Of a stretch of 64,000 nucleotides of DNA, positions 25,431 through 34,748 are shown piece after piece; position 1 is the stretch's first letter; each line of letters starts with the position of its first letter. Position numbers and translations under genes: made by a program. The DNA lies in assembly GCA_009780855.1 (NCBI GenBank), contig WQZG01000003.1, positions 21,875 to 85,874 on the forward strand, in the 5' to 3' direction. The notes under the pieces are model-generated. The model made no database searches. It saw only the letters and a program-made list of their open reading frames with translations, and was not told the DNA's origin. The stretch comes from Treponema sp. (GTDB taxonomy: Bacteria > Spirochaetota > Spirochaetia > Treponematales > Breznakiellaceae).

Positions 25431-26633
25431 ATGAAAAAATTAATTCTGTTGGTATGTGTTTTATTGGTTTTCTTTGCCGGCCAGGGGCTTTGGTCCGCCG
25501 ACTTTGGGCTGCTGCTTGATCAGAGCGCGGGATTCGGCGGCTATGGGACAAATCCCGGATTTGATTATACCGGAATGCTTATTCCGCGTTTTTCTGCGCT
25601 GATCGGAGACAGGGGAGATTTTTATTTTTCCGCCGGGTTAAAAGCCGATTACTCGAATGGTTTTTCTTTTGTGCCTGAACTGCTGCGCACTGAATTTTCC
25701 TGGCAGTTTGACAGCGGTATACTAGACGCCGGGCGCATGTATTATTCGGACCCAGCCGGTTTTGCTGTGTCCGGATTGTTTGACGGTTTGCGCTATTCTT
25801 TTGATACTGATATCGGGACATTCGGCGCGGGCGCCTGGTACACAGGGTTTCTTTACAAACAAAGGGCAAATATCGGCATGACCAAAGATGAGCAGGTTAA
25901 GCTCAATGATCCGCTGGATTACGGTGATTTTATTAATACTTATTTTTCTTCCCGCCGCGCCATCGCCGCCATTGACTGGTACAATCCCGGAATTGCCGAT
26001 TTTGCCGGCGTTGGTCTTGGGCTTTTGGGGCAGTTTGATTTAAATAATCCGCAAAAGCTGGCGGACGGTATTCACACCCAGTATTTATCCGGGAAAGTTA
26101 CTCTGCCCTTTAATCCGTTTACACTGAACATCGGAGCGTGTTTTGAACTGGCCGAGACTTCCGGACAAATAAATACCGCAATAGCCGGAGAACTGGCGGC
26201 TGTAATTAATCTGCCTACTCCGATTGAAGATCAGCTGACTGTGACCGGACGTTATTCCGGCGGCAAATGGGACAACAGCTCCGTGATTGCGTTTTTGCCT
26301 GTTACAAACCAGAACCAGGGTGAACTTCTAAAGCCAAAGTTTTCCGGTATTTCCCTGATCTCCCTGGATTATCTTGCCAGGATTAACGGCACCATGTCGG
26401 TTCAGGGAACATCTACGTATTTTATCCGCAACGATTTGGGTACCTACCAGGGTTATGGTTCAAACGGTTATTTTTTGGGCAATGAATTTTTCGCTCATTT
26501 TTTTTGGAATCCTGTTTCTGATTTACAGCTTAACGCCGGAGCCGGTATTTTTTTACCGTCGCTTGGGAATGCGGCGGGTTCCGCAGATTCACTCTGGCGT
26601 ATTGAGCTCGGCATAATCCTGTCACTTTATTGA
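25431..26633 (+). CDS. Exported, probably outer-membrane beta-barrel protein
   Basis: This 400-residue protein has a signal peptide (hydrophobic 4-19, cleavage near W-S-A) and a mature region rich in alternating hydrophobic and polar residues, Gly and aromatic residues, ending in L-G-I-I-L-S-L-Y, which suits an outer-membrane beta-barrel. No exact family is recognised. It begins 2 bases after the previous stop and its own end lies 41 bases before the FecR gene. It may be the outer-membrane component of the FecR/cyclase system (inference). Confidence 0.65.
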   Translation: MKKLILLVCVLLVFFAGQGLWSADFGLLLDQSAGFGGYGTNPGFDYTGMLIPRFSALIGDRGDFYFSAGLKADYSNGFSFVPELLRTEFSWQFDSGILDAGRMYYSDPAGFAVSGLFDGLRYSFDTDIGTFGAGAWYTGFLYKQRANIGMTKDEQVKLNDPLDYGDFINTYFSSRRAIAAIDWYNPGIADFAGVGLGLLGQFDLNNPQKLADGIHTQYLSGKVTLPFNPFTLNIGACFELAETSGQINTAIAGELAAVINLPTPIEDQLTVTGRYSGGKWDNSSVIAFLPVTNQNQGELLKPKFSGISLISLDYLARINGTMSVQGTSTYFIRNDLGTYQGYGSNGYFLGNEFFAHFFWNPVSDLQLNAGAGIFLPSLGNAAGSADSLWRIELGIILSLY

Positions 26634-26674
26634 TTGCCGGTGCAGAGGGGAGTATATTGCAAAGGAAGTATATA

Positions 26675-27391
26675 ATGAAAAAATTTTTATTTGGATTTTT
26701 AATAATAATAATAACTGCCGGCTGTGTCTTTGCGCAGAACAACACCGGCAGTGTTGGAGGCTCCGGATTGATCCGCGAGCTTGCCGGCACTGTTGAAATA
26801 AAAAAACCCGGGGATACGGCGTTCAGCGCGGCAAATGCCGGAGACTTGATCAGCCGGGATACGATAATTTCGACCGGATTCAAAAGCACTGCCATTGTTG
26901 AAGTCGGCAGCGCCGTTATCAATGTCCGGCCCCTTACCCGTCTTTCGCTGACAGAAATTGCCGCTTCCTCAGGCATAGAGACCATTAATGTAAACCTACA
27001 GGCAGGCAGGGTTCGCGTTGACGTAAATCCGCCGGCAGGCACAAGGGCCGCCATGACTGTTTCCAGCCCGGTCGCAACCGCTTCCGTGCGCGGGACAAGT
27101 TTTGAGTTTGATACCAGAAACCTGAGTGTTAATCACGGGACTGTTTCTTTTTCCGGGAACCGCGGTCCGTCGGTGCGGGTAAACGGCGGAAACCAGAGCA
27201 GTGTTGAACAGGACGGCAGAACCGCCGATCCGGCAAAGGCAAAAAGCGGCAGACTGCGGCCGCAGGCTCCTGTCGGCGCAGATCCGTCATCCGGAACCGG
27301 CGGTGATACAGCCGGCAAATCAGGCGGGACTATTACTGTGTTAATCGATTATTCCGGCCGCGGAGAAGATACCCCAACAGGAAATAAATGA
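26675..27391 (+). CDS. FecR-domain exported protein
   Basis: This 238-residue protein has a signal peptide whose end reads I-T-A-G-C-V-F-A-Q; either a lipobox cysteine or cleavage after F-A is possible. The central part (about 30-155) is a FecR domain with V-G-G-S-G, G-D-x-I-S-x-x-D-x-I-x-T-G, V-x-x-x-S-P-V-A-T-A-S-V-R-G-T-S-F. The C-terminal 60 residues are Gly/Ser/Lys-rich and disordered. The start at 26675 has AAAGGAAG before it; the longer frame from 26630 would remove the signal peptide. It overlaps the cyclase gene by 4 bases, pointing to joint signalling. Confidence 0.85.
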   Translation: MKKFLFGFLIIIITAGCVFAQNNTGSVGGSGLIRELAGTVEIKKPGDTAFSAANAGDLISRDTIISTGFKSTAIVEVGSAVINVRPLTRLSLTEIAASSGIETINVNLQAGRVRVDVNPPAGTRAAMTVSSPVATASVRGTSFEFDTRNLSVNHGTVSFSGNRGPSVRVNGGNQSSVEQDGRTADPAKAKSGRLRPQAPVGADPSSGTGGDTAGKSGGTITVLIDYSGRGEDTPTGNK

Positions 27392-30102
27392 ACCTCAAGA
27401 ATCTGCTGACAGGGCTGGGCTGCGCTTTATTTTTTTCGTTTGTTTTGTTGCTGGGAATTTTTGACAGCCTGGGAGATCAGGTTTACAATTTTTTTCTTAA
27501 TTTCAGACCTGACAGGGAATTATCACCGGATGTTGTATTCCTTGATGTTGATGACGCTGCCATTGCTTATAACGGCGTTTTTCCCTGGCCCCGCTCTGTC
27601 AACGCCGACGGACTTTTGCGGCTCAAGGAATTCGGCGCGCGCGCTGCAATTTTCGATATTGAATTTATTGACAAGGGCCCGCAGGGTGTCGATACAATCT
27701 ACCTTAACCAGGGATTGTCGGCCGATTTTAGGCAGAGTTTTTCCGGAATAAACCAATCGCTTGCGGATATGGTTTCTGCCCTGAGAGCCGGCAGGATAAG
27801 TCTTGCGGATATTGATGACTACGCTGCCGAGCTTTCTGACTATGTTAACAGCGAAGAAAATAATTTATTTACAAAAGCCCAGGGAATCGCCAGGGACAAT
27901 GATCAGTACCTTATTGATGCGTCAGCCCTTTACGGCAAAAGCTGGACGACCCTTAATCTGCGCAAGGAGCCTCTGCAGGGAGAACAGGCCGATCGCCGGC
28001 CCCTGGCCGAAGAACATTTTGCGTATCCGGTAAACGCGGCGCCCAACACCAACCGCGGAATCAATGTTGATGTTCTGCCTCCAATCCCGGGTTTTTTACT
28101 GGCCGCTAAGGGCGCTGGTTTTACTAACGTGGAAATCGATCCGGACGGAATAAGGCGCAGGATTTTTCTCGCCCAGAACATCAACAATCACTGGTACCTT
28201 CAGCTTGCATTTGCTCCCCTGATCGATTACCTGGGAAATCCGCCGATTGAACTGAACAACAACAGGCTTACCATCCGGGGCGCCAAAATGCCGGACAATA
28301 CTGTCAGGGACATTGTCATTCCCCTGGACGGTCAGGCTAAAATGCTGCTTGACTGGCCCAAAAAAAAATATGTTGACAGTTACACCCATATTTCGTTTAC
28401 CGAGTTTTCACTGCTTGAAGATTTTGAGGCAAGTCTGGAAAAGTACGCCAGGGCCCTTAGTGATGTTGATATAAATTTTTTCGTGCAGTTTGACGATTCA
28501 CTGATGAGGATTCCGATTATTATCGGCGATTTGGCGCAGACCTACGATTCGATTCAGTCATACAAAGCCCTTGCTCTGGACAACAGTTCCGATGAATATT
28601 TTGGCAAATACCTTGACAGCCGGGAGCAGAGCCGCAGTTTAATCAAGGAACTTCTGGATCTTGAACCGGCCGCCAAAATCAACGCGATGCTTCCCGATCT
28701 GACCGAAACTTTCCCGGAAAGCGCCGCCGCAATTAACGACGAAGCCGGATATATTACCGATCTGACAAACGTTCTTGGCGAATATCTTGATGAATACAAC
28801 AGCCAGAGAACAATGATCGAGAACAAGGTAAGGGACAAATTCTGTATTTTGGGCAGGGTTGATACGGGAACCACCGATATCGGAGCCAATCCATTTGATC
28901 CTGAATATGTTAATGTGGGAACCCACGGCGTAATTCTGGATATGATACTTTCCCAGTCATTTATTACCCCTGTTGCCCCGTACTGGGAAATTCTTTTTAC
29001 CATTGTTTTTATGGCGCTATTTTTTATTGTCAGCGTAAAACTGCCGCCCATTCCCAGAGCTGTGACGGGGCTGGCTGTTACCGCCGCGATTGTCGCGGGC
29101 ACGATTCTGCTTTTCCGTTATTCAGGAATTTTTATCAATCCCATAATGCCGGTTTTTACCATGATAACCGCCGTTATACTGCGGGAAATTATCTCTTACG
29201 CAGGTTCCGAGCGTGAGAAGGAATTTATCCGCAAGGCTTTTTCCACGTATGTTTCTGATGATGTTGTAAAGGAAATTATCGCGGATCCGTCCAGGCTCCA
29301 GCTCGGCGGCACCATGCGCCACATGAGCGCCCTGTTTACCGACCTCCAGGGTTTCTCCGGCATTGCAGAAAAACTCGACGCCGAACAGCTTGTAAGCCTG
29401 CTTAACCGTTATCTGACCGAGATGAGCGATGTTATTCTTGAGGAGAAGGGAACCATAGACAAATACGAAGGCGACGCGATCATCGCGTTCTTTGGAGCGC
29501 CGGTGGATTTAAGTGATCACGCGCTTAGGGCGTGTACAAGCGCCATTCATATGAAGCGGATTGAGCAAACGTTAAACGCGAAATTACTGGAAGAAAAACT
29601 GACTCCCGCGCCGCTGCATACAAGGATAGGCATCAATACCGGAAGCATGGTTGCGGGCAACATGGGAACCGGCAACAAAATGAACTATACGATTATGGGG
29701 AACGCCGTCAATGTGTCGGCCCGTCTGGAAGGCGTTAACAAACAATACAATACCTGGATACTTGCCAACGAAGACACAATAGCGGAGACCAACGGCAAGA
29801 TACTTACCCGCAGACTCGATCGAATCCGTGTAATCGGAGTAAAAGAACCCATACGCATTTACGAATTAATCAATATCGCCGGTGAAGCGGACGAGCAGGA
29901 AAAGAAACTGGTAAAAATTTTTGGAGAAGCCCTTGATTATTACGAGAAACGGAACTGGAGAGCGGCGGCCCAGGGATTCAGGGAAACACACGCCATAGAG
30001 AAGGGCGGTCCTTCAGCCATATTTTTTGAACGCTGCCGGCTTTACGCCAAAACACCGCCCCCGGATAACTGGGACGGTGTGCATAACCTGACCGAGAAAT
30101 AA
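27388..30102 (+). CDS. CHASE2-domain adenylate/guanylate cyclase
   Basis: This 904-residue membrane protein starts with a membrane segment (about 7-25) and an extracytoplasmic CHASE2 domain (typical F-P-W-P-R-S and G-A-R-A-A-I-F-D-I near 65-95). Two or three membrane segments follow (about 525-610), and then a class III cyclase domain with metal ligands D652 (F-T-D-L-Q-G-F-S) and D696 (K-Y-E-G-D-A-I-I-A-F-F-G-A-P). A short TPR-like tail ends it. It should make cAMP or cGMP in response to an external signal; the nucleotide is not settled by sequence reading. It is the last gene of the FecR operon. Confidence 0.92.
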   Translation: MNLKNLLTGLGCALFFSFVLLLGIFDSLGDQVYNFFLNFRPDRELSPDVVFLDVDDAAIAYNGVFPWPRSVNADGLLRLKEFGARAAIFDIEFIDKGPQGVDTIYLNQGLSADFRQSFSGINQSLADMVSALRAGRISLADIDDYAAELSDYVNSEENNLFTKAQGIARDNDQYLIDASALYGKSWTTLNLRKEPLQGEQADRRPLAEEHFAYPVNAAPNTNRGINVDVLPPIPGFLLAAKGAGFTNVEIDPDGIRRRIFLAQNINNHWYLQLAFAPLIDYLGNPPIELNNNRLTIRGAKMPDNTVRDIVIPLDGQAKMLLDWPKKKYVDSYTHISFTEFSLLEDFEASLEKYARALSDVDINFFVQFDDSLMRIPIIIGDLAQTYDSIQSYKALALDNSSDEYFGKYLDSREQSRSLIKELLDLEPAAKINAMLPDLTETFPESAAAINDEAGYITDLTNVLGEYLDEYNSQRTMIENKVRDKFCILGRVDTGTTDIGANPFDPEYVNVGTHGVILDMILSQSFITPVAPYWEILFTIVFMALFFIVSVKLPPIPRAVTGLAVTAAIVAGTILLFRYSGIFINPIMPVFTMITAVILREIISYAGSEREKEFIRKAFSTYVSDDVVKEIIADPSRLQLGGTMRHMSALFTDLQGFSGIAEKLDAEQLVSLLNRYLTEMSDVILEEKGTIDKYEGDAIIAFFGAPVDLSDHALRACTSAIHMKRIEQTLNAKLLEEKLTPAPLHTRIGINTGSMVAGNMGTGNKMNYTIMGNAVNVSARLEGVNKQYNTWILANEDTIAETNGKILTRRLDRIRVIGVKEPIRIYELINIAGEADEQEKKLVKIFGEALDYYEKRNWRAAAQGFRETHAIEKGGPSAIFFERCRLYAKTPPPDNWDGVHNLTEK

Positions 30103-30124
30103 TTTCTGTCCGCGCCGGGATTTT

Positions 30125-31864
30125 TTAAAGCAGGGCTTCGATATCGATCTCGGCGGCAATGCAGGGAACTACAATACCCCAGTTTTCAAGGACTTCAGGA
30201 TGTATTTCCCCGTAAACGCCTATGGATTTCCCCCCGTACATTACCGACGCTGCCCTGCCCGCGATAAACCTTGGATCAGCGGTTTCTTCCACCGTATATT
30301 CGCGGTTGATGTAATAAAATAAAGTCTGAATCTGGGCGGCGGCGATGTTGAAGTTGGCGTCCCTGTCCGCGAGCAAAAAGCCAAGATGATGGCGCGTTAC
30401 GCAGCCATAGTTGTCGTTTTGGTCGAGATAGGCGACTTTGCCGGTTTCGAAAATCCGGTGCGGGTAAACTGAGTGGGCCGAGACAGATTCACTGTCAATC
30501 AGGGAAGCAAGTACTGTATCGCGTACGTATTCGTAGTTCTCTGTCATGGGGTTTGATATGCGTATGATGCGGTCTCCCGTACCCCTCATTTTTTCTACCA
30601 GGTCTTTGCGCGAACCCAGGTAATTGTAAATCATTTCCTGGTAACCAAGGCCTGTCATTATTTCTTTGACCAGACGGTTAAAACGTGTAAGCGGCAGAAG
30701 ACGTCCGACAGTAAAATCACTGGGACGTTCCGGTTTGAAGTTCTGCAGGCCGCATCCAATCATTATGTCTTCGGCGACATCGGCCGCGTGCAAAAAATCA
30801 TTGCGGTATTCCGGCGGCCATGCGTATACGCCCTCGGATCTGTCCGCGCTGTCCTGCTCCGCATCAATGGCTTTTTCGGCCTTAACGCCCATCTTTTTAA
30901 GGGCCGCGACACATTCAGCCGCGCTTTGTTTTTTACCCAGGAATTTTTCCACGCGGGCAAGCGAGCAAAAAACCGGTTTTTGGAAATAAAACGGCGTGGT
31001 AGCTGTTTTGCCGAAAGGTGTTTCAGCTTTATACTGAATTTCTACTGGTTCGATTGTAAATCCGTTGTCGGCCATATCGCATGCAACAATCGAAGCGGCC
31101 AGAACCACCGAGGCCATATCTGTACCGGTAAGTTCTACAAAAAGATCACTGTCACCGACTTCAACAGCTCCCAGATCTGCGGAATTTATTATCGGCGGGT
31201 AGGACAATACCCTGTTCTGCGAATCCACAAGCAAGGGATGGATGCTTTCGTGTTCCTGGATAAACGCGTATTCTTTCCCCTTTGGGTGCTGTTTTAAAAT
31301 CTCGCGCAGTGTAAGCGGTTTATCCCATTGGAGCGGCACAAAAGAAACACTGTCCGGGTCAACGCCTTTGTATGTAATCGGCCACTTGATTATTGCGCTG
31401 CGGTATATTCCCATGGATACAGAACGCCGTTTGCGCCCGAAATTCCAGGCGAGTTTTTCCTGGGTCTGGATCATGTCGCGCAGCATGGAGTTTGTAACTT
31501 TTATGCCCGTTGCGACAAAGCCGGACAGAAAGGGCCTTACTGTTGAAATACTTTTTTCTACAATTACTTTATATTTTGCCGGCTTTATTGAACCCGGCGC
31601 CGAAAAAAACCGATATTCCGGAATCGGGGCTCCGCCGTATACCTTGAGCTGTCTTGCGACGCCTGCCGAACTCCATAAATCCGGGCGGTTGGTATCGTTA
31701 AGCTCGATTTTAATCGTCCGTTCATCTTCCGGGAGGCTCTTGTCGCTGTCACTGTCGAGCTCGGCCTTGGCGCATGTCAGCGCCTGCTCGAATTCTTCGC
31801 CGGAGTTCCATTTGCGGCCTGCGAGCGAATAAAATATTTTTTCGTTGACTTCAATCTTGGGCAT
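30125..31864 (-). CDS. pheT: Phenylalanyl-tRNA synthetase beta subunit, archaeal type
   Basis: This 579-residue subunit is shorter than the roughly 800-residue common bacterial PheT and lacks its N-terminal EMAP-like extension, matching the archaeal/eukaryotic type found in spirochaetes. It starts with M-P-K-I-E-V-N and has the L-N-D-T-N-R-P-D-L block near residue 55, a B5-like region near 290-360, and a catalytic-like domain at the C-terminus. It acts with PheS, which is not in the window. The -10 TATAAT (minus strand, 31876-31881) is 11 bases from the ATG, with no ribosome-binding site, so the leader is very short. Confidence 0.93.
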   Translation of the reverse strand: MPKIEVNEKIFYSLAGRKWNSGEEFEQALTCAKAELDSDSDKSLPEDERTIKIELNDTNRPDLWSSAGVARQLKVYGGAPIPEYRFFSAPGSIKPAKYKVIVEKSISTVRPFLSGFVATGIKVTNSMLRDMIQTQEKLAWNFGRKRRSVSMGIYRSAIIKWPITYKGVDPDSVSFVPLQWDKPLTLREILKQHPKGKEYAFIQEHESIHPLLVDSQNRVLSYPPIINSADLGAVEVGDSDLFVELTGTDMASVVLAASIVACDMADNGFTIEPVEIQYKAETPFGKTATTPFYFQKPVFCSLARVEKFLGKKQSAAECVAALKKMGVKAEKAIDAEQDSADRSEGVYAWPPEYRNDFLHAADVAEDIMIGCGLQNFKPERPSDFTVGRLLPLTRFNRLVKEIMTGLGYQEMIYNYLGSRKDLVEKMRGTGDRIIRISNPMTENYEYVRDTVLASLIDSESVSAHSVYPHRIFETGKVAYLDQNDNYGCVTRHHLGFLLADRDANFNIAAAQIQTLFYYINREYTVEETADPRFIAGRAASVMYGGKSIGVYGEIHPEVLENWGIVVPCIAAEIDIEALL

Positions 31865-31929
31865 GGGGATATGATATTATATTATTGACAAAAAAATATA
31901 GAGGTTTATCCGGTGAAATTTGTAATTTA

Positions 31930-31958
31930 TTGACCATGTACTTTCCTGGTGATATACT
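31930..31958 (+). promoter_or_regulatory. Promoter of the oxidoreductase-KamA operon
   Basis: TTGACC (31930-31935), 17 bases, TATACT (31953-31958): a good sigma-70-type promoter 38 bases before the ATG at 31997. Confidence 0.7.
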
Positions 31959-31996
31959 TGTATACGAGTTAATTTTTTATTTTTCAAGAGGTCAAC

Positions 31997-33205
31997 ATGT
32001 TGAACATTGCAATCATCGGAACCGGAAACATTTCCGGCTCGCATATCGCCGCTTATTTGTCCTTTCCCAAAAGATGCAAAATTACCCATCTGGTAGATAT
32101 TTACCCGGAGAAAGCCGATCAAAAAAACCTAGAATTCAAACTTGACGCGAAAGTATTCGACAGCCATAAAAAAATTCTTGATGACCCTTCAATAGATCTT
32201 GTGAGTATCTGCACACCCCCCTTTGTTCACGCGGAAATCGCCATTGATTTCCTTAAAGCTGGTAAGAATGTAATCGTAGAAAAACCCATGGCCGCCTCGC
32301 TGCAGGAATGCGACGCCATGATTAATGCTGCCAAAAAAAGCGGCAAGGTATTTTCGCCGATTGCGCAGAACCGGTTCCGCGATCCGATTATGACTCTCAA
32401 AAAGACCCTGGACTCCGGTCTTATCGGCAAGGTTGTCCATGCCCAGATTGATTCGTACTGGTGGAGGGGCCACTGTTATTACGATCTCTGGTGGCGCGGC
32501 ACCTGGGAAAAGGAAGGCGGCGGCTGCACGCTCAACCACGCGGTTCATCATATAGATATGCTGGGCTGGATGCTTGGCAGGCCCTCCGAAGTAAGCGCCA
32601 TTTTAAGCAACGCCTCCCATGACAACGCGGAAGTTGAAGATATTTCTATCGCCGCAATGAAGTACGATGCCGGGCCGCAGTGCGCAAAGGGTTCATTGGC
32701 CCAGGTCACAAGCTCGGTGATTCACCACGGCGAAGAACAGCAGTTGATTTTCCAGGGGGAGAAGGCCAGGATTTCCGCGCCGTGGAAGGTTTATGCCTCC
32801 GTTTCCAAACCAAACGGTTTCCCGGAGGAAAATATCGCCCTGGAAAAAAAGCTGGACGCGTTTGTTAAAAAGCAGCCAAAACTTAAATACATTGCACATA
32901 CCGGCCAGATTGACAATGTGCTTACCGCCATCGAAAAGAAAAAGGATTGGCTGATAAAGGGCGAGGACGGCAGGCTGACTATCGAGCTCATTACTTCAAT
33001 TTATAAGGCCGGCGCTGAAGGCAAAACCATCAAACTTCCAATAAAAAAAACTGATCCATTCTATACTGTTGAAGGCATAAAATCGGGTGTCCCGCATTTT
33101 TATAAAAAATCCGCGTCGGTTAAGGAACTGGCAGGTAACATAACTACCGGAAGTGATTATAATGGTAAGGTAGTAAAGAAACAAATCAATCGCGGAGGAA
33201 AATAA
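31997..33205 (+). CDS. Gfo/Idh/MocA-family oxidoreductase
   Basis: This 402-residue NAD(P)-dependent sugar or cyclitol dehydrogenase begins with a Rossmann fold (I-I-G-T-G-N-I-S-G-S-H, residues 5-15), followed by V-E-K-P-M-A (near 95) containing the family catalytic lysine. The W-W-R-G-T-W-E-K-E-G-G-G-x-x-x-N-x-x-x-H-x-x-D motif near 165-188 places His and Asp in the active site. AAGAGGT precedes the ATG. The next gene, another member of the family, begins 1 base after the stop, so the two probably act in one pathway, perhaps via 3-keto sugars. Confidence 0.9.
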   Translation: MLNIAIIGTGNISGSHIAAYLSFPKRCKITHLVDIYPEKADQKNLEFKLDAKVFDSHKKILDDPSIDLVSICTPPFVHAEIAIDFLKAGKNVIVEKPMAASLQECDAMINAAKKSGKVFSPIAQNRFRDPIMTLKKTLDSGLIGKVVHAQIDSYWWRGHCYYDLWWRGTWEKEGGGCTLNHAVHHIDMLGWMLGRPSEVSAILSNASHDNAEVEDISIAAMKYDAGPQCAKGSLAQVTSSVIHHGEEQQLIFQGEKARISAPWKVYASVSKPNGFPEENIALEKKLDAFVKKQPKLKYIAHTGQIDNVLTAIEKKKDWLIKGEDGRLTIELITSIYKAGAEGKTIKLPIKKTDPFYTVEGIKSGVPHFYKKSASVKELAGNITTGSDYNGKVVKKQINRGGK

Positions 33206-33206
33206 A

Positions 33207-34289
33207 ATGGCAAAAGCATCAGAAGGCATGAATTACGCTCCCAAAGGCAAACCCAATCCGGTAGTCAAAAAGGGAGAATTTGCCATCGCGGCAATCGGCC
33301 TTGATCACGGGCATGTTTACGGAATGTGCAACGGTCTCCTGGAAGCCGGAGCGGATCTCAAGTGGGTATACGATCCCGATCCCAAAAAAGTCAAAGCATT
33401 TATCGAAAAATTCCCCCAGGCAAAAAAAGCTCGTTCCGAGGCCGAAGTTTATGACGACAAAGAAGTTCGCCTGGTAGCCGGCGCCGCTGTTACTTCCGAA
33501 CGCTGTTCCCTTGGTCTGCGCGTGATGGAAGCGGGCAAGGACTACTTTACCGATAAAGCGCCGCTTACAAGTCTTGAACAGTTAAAACAGGCCAAGGCCA
33601 TGGTCAAAAAAACCAAAAAGAAATATATGTGTTATTACAGCGAACGTCTCCATGTAGAGAGCGCCATGTTCGCGGGAGAACTCATCGCCCAGGGAGCGAT
33701 AGGCAGGGTGATTCAGGTTATGGGAACCGGCCCGCACCGGATAGGTGATCCAAAATCACGTCCCGACTGGTTCTATGTCAAGGAAAAATACGGCGGCATA
33801 CTCTGCGATATAGGCAGCCATCAAATCGAGCAGTTTTTGTTTTACGCCGGCTGCAAAGACGCCAAAGTAGTCCGCAGCCAGGTTGCCAACTACAACCACC
33901 CCAAATATCCTGAACTCGAAGACTTCGGCGACGCAATGCTGGTCGGTGACAACGGCGCCGTCAATTACTTTAGGGTTGACTGGTTTACACCCGACGGACT
34001 GCAGAACTGGGGCGACGGCCGCACCATAATACTGGGCACGGAAGGCTTTATCGAACAGCGCAAGTACATGAACCTGGGGCAAAAGGACTCCGGCGGCAAT
34101 CATCTTTTCCTTGCCAATAAAAAAGAAGAAACCTACTTTAATCTGACAGGAAAAGTCGGCTATCCGTACTTTGGCCAGTTAATCCTTGACTGCATTAACC
34201 GCACCGAAAACGCGATGACCCAGGATCACTGCTTCAAAGCCGCGGAACTCTGCGTGCGCGCGGAAGCCCAGGCTGTAAAAATTCAGTGA
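33207..34289 (+). CDS. Gfo/Idh/MocA-family oxidoreductase
   Basis: This 360-residue protein shares the family architecture but its nucleotide-binding region is unusual: A-I-G-L-D-H-G-H-V-Y replaces the normal glycine-rich G-x-G-x-x-G, and D-K-A-P-L replaces E-K-P. The C-terminal substrate domain has G-G-I-L-C-D-I-G-S-H-Q-I-E-Q-F with Asp and His kept. It may bind a different cofactor state or act as a partner of the upstream enzyme. It follows that gene directly and has GGAGG before the ATG. Confidence 0.85.
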   Translation: MAKASEGMNYAPKGKPNPVVKKGEFAIAAIGLDHGHVYGMCNGLLEAGADLKWVYDPDPKKVKAFIEKFPQAKKARSEAEVYDDKEVRLVAGAAVTSERCSLGLRVMEAGKDYFTDKAPLTSLEQLKQAKAMVKKTKKKYMCYYSERLHVESAMFAGELIAQGAIGRVIQVMGTGPHRIGDPKSRPDWFYVKEKYGGILCDIGSHQIEQFLFYAGCKDAKVVRSQVANYNHPKYPELEDFGDAMLVGDNGAVNYFRVDWFTPDGLQNWGDGRTIILGTEGFIEQRKYMNLGQKDSGGNHLFLANKKEETYFNLTGKVGYPYFGQLILDCINRTENAMTQDHCFKAAELCVRAEAQAVKIQ

Positions 34290-34319
34290 TATTAATTTAG
34301 TGATATTATAGAGGCAATC

Positions 34320-34748
34320 ATGATAAAAGGTTTGGGGCATCTGGCCCTGAGGGCAAAAGATATCGAAGCTGCTGCTGCGTTCTACCGCGACATAATCGGG
34401 TTTAAGGAAGCATTCCGCATGCATAATGCCGAAGGAAAATTCAGCGGGATTTATATGTACATTGCGCCCGGTCAGTTTATTGAAATTTTTCCCAACGGCG
34501 AGGGCGTGCAGGCTGACAATAAAAACATCGGTATTAAACACCTCTGTATCGAAGTGGATAATGCCGCGGCTTTCCAGGAAACACTGCGAAAACGCGGAGC
34601 GCCGATAGACACCGAGCTCAAGACCGGCATTTCCAAATGTATCCAGTTCTGGACCCATGATCCGGACGGCAACAGGATCGAGTTTATGGAGCTGCCGCCG
34701 GAGAGTCTGCAGGCTCAGGCGAACAAGCGTTTGGCGGCGCATGAATGA
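34320..34748 (+). CDS. VOC-superfamily (glyoxalase-like) protein
   Basis: This 142-residue protein has two beta-alpha-beta-beta-beta units of the vicinal oxygen chelate fold: G-H-L-A-L-R-A-K-D near residue 5 and H-L-C-I-E-V-D-N near 77, with Glu residues near the ends of each module (F-I-E-I-F and R-I-E-F-M-E-L). These His/Glu positions normally bind a metal. The substrate is unknown; context with two sugar oxidoreductases suggests an isomerase or lyase step. Its end overlaps the radical SAM gene by 8 bases. Confidence 0.85.
   Translation: MIKGLGHLALRAKDIEAAAAFYRDIIGFKEAFRMHNAEGKFSGIYMYIAPGQFIEIFPNGEGVQADNKNIGIKHLCIEVDNAAAFQETLRKRGAPIDTELKTGISKCIQFWTHDPDGNRIEFMELPPESLQAQANKRLAAHE

Noticed and set aside
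30788-31832. Frames opposite pheT
   Set aside because: They are antisense shadows of a clearly conserved synthetase gene.
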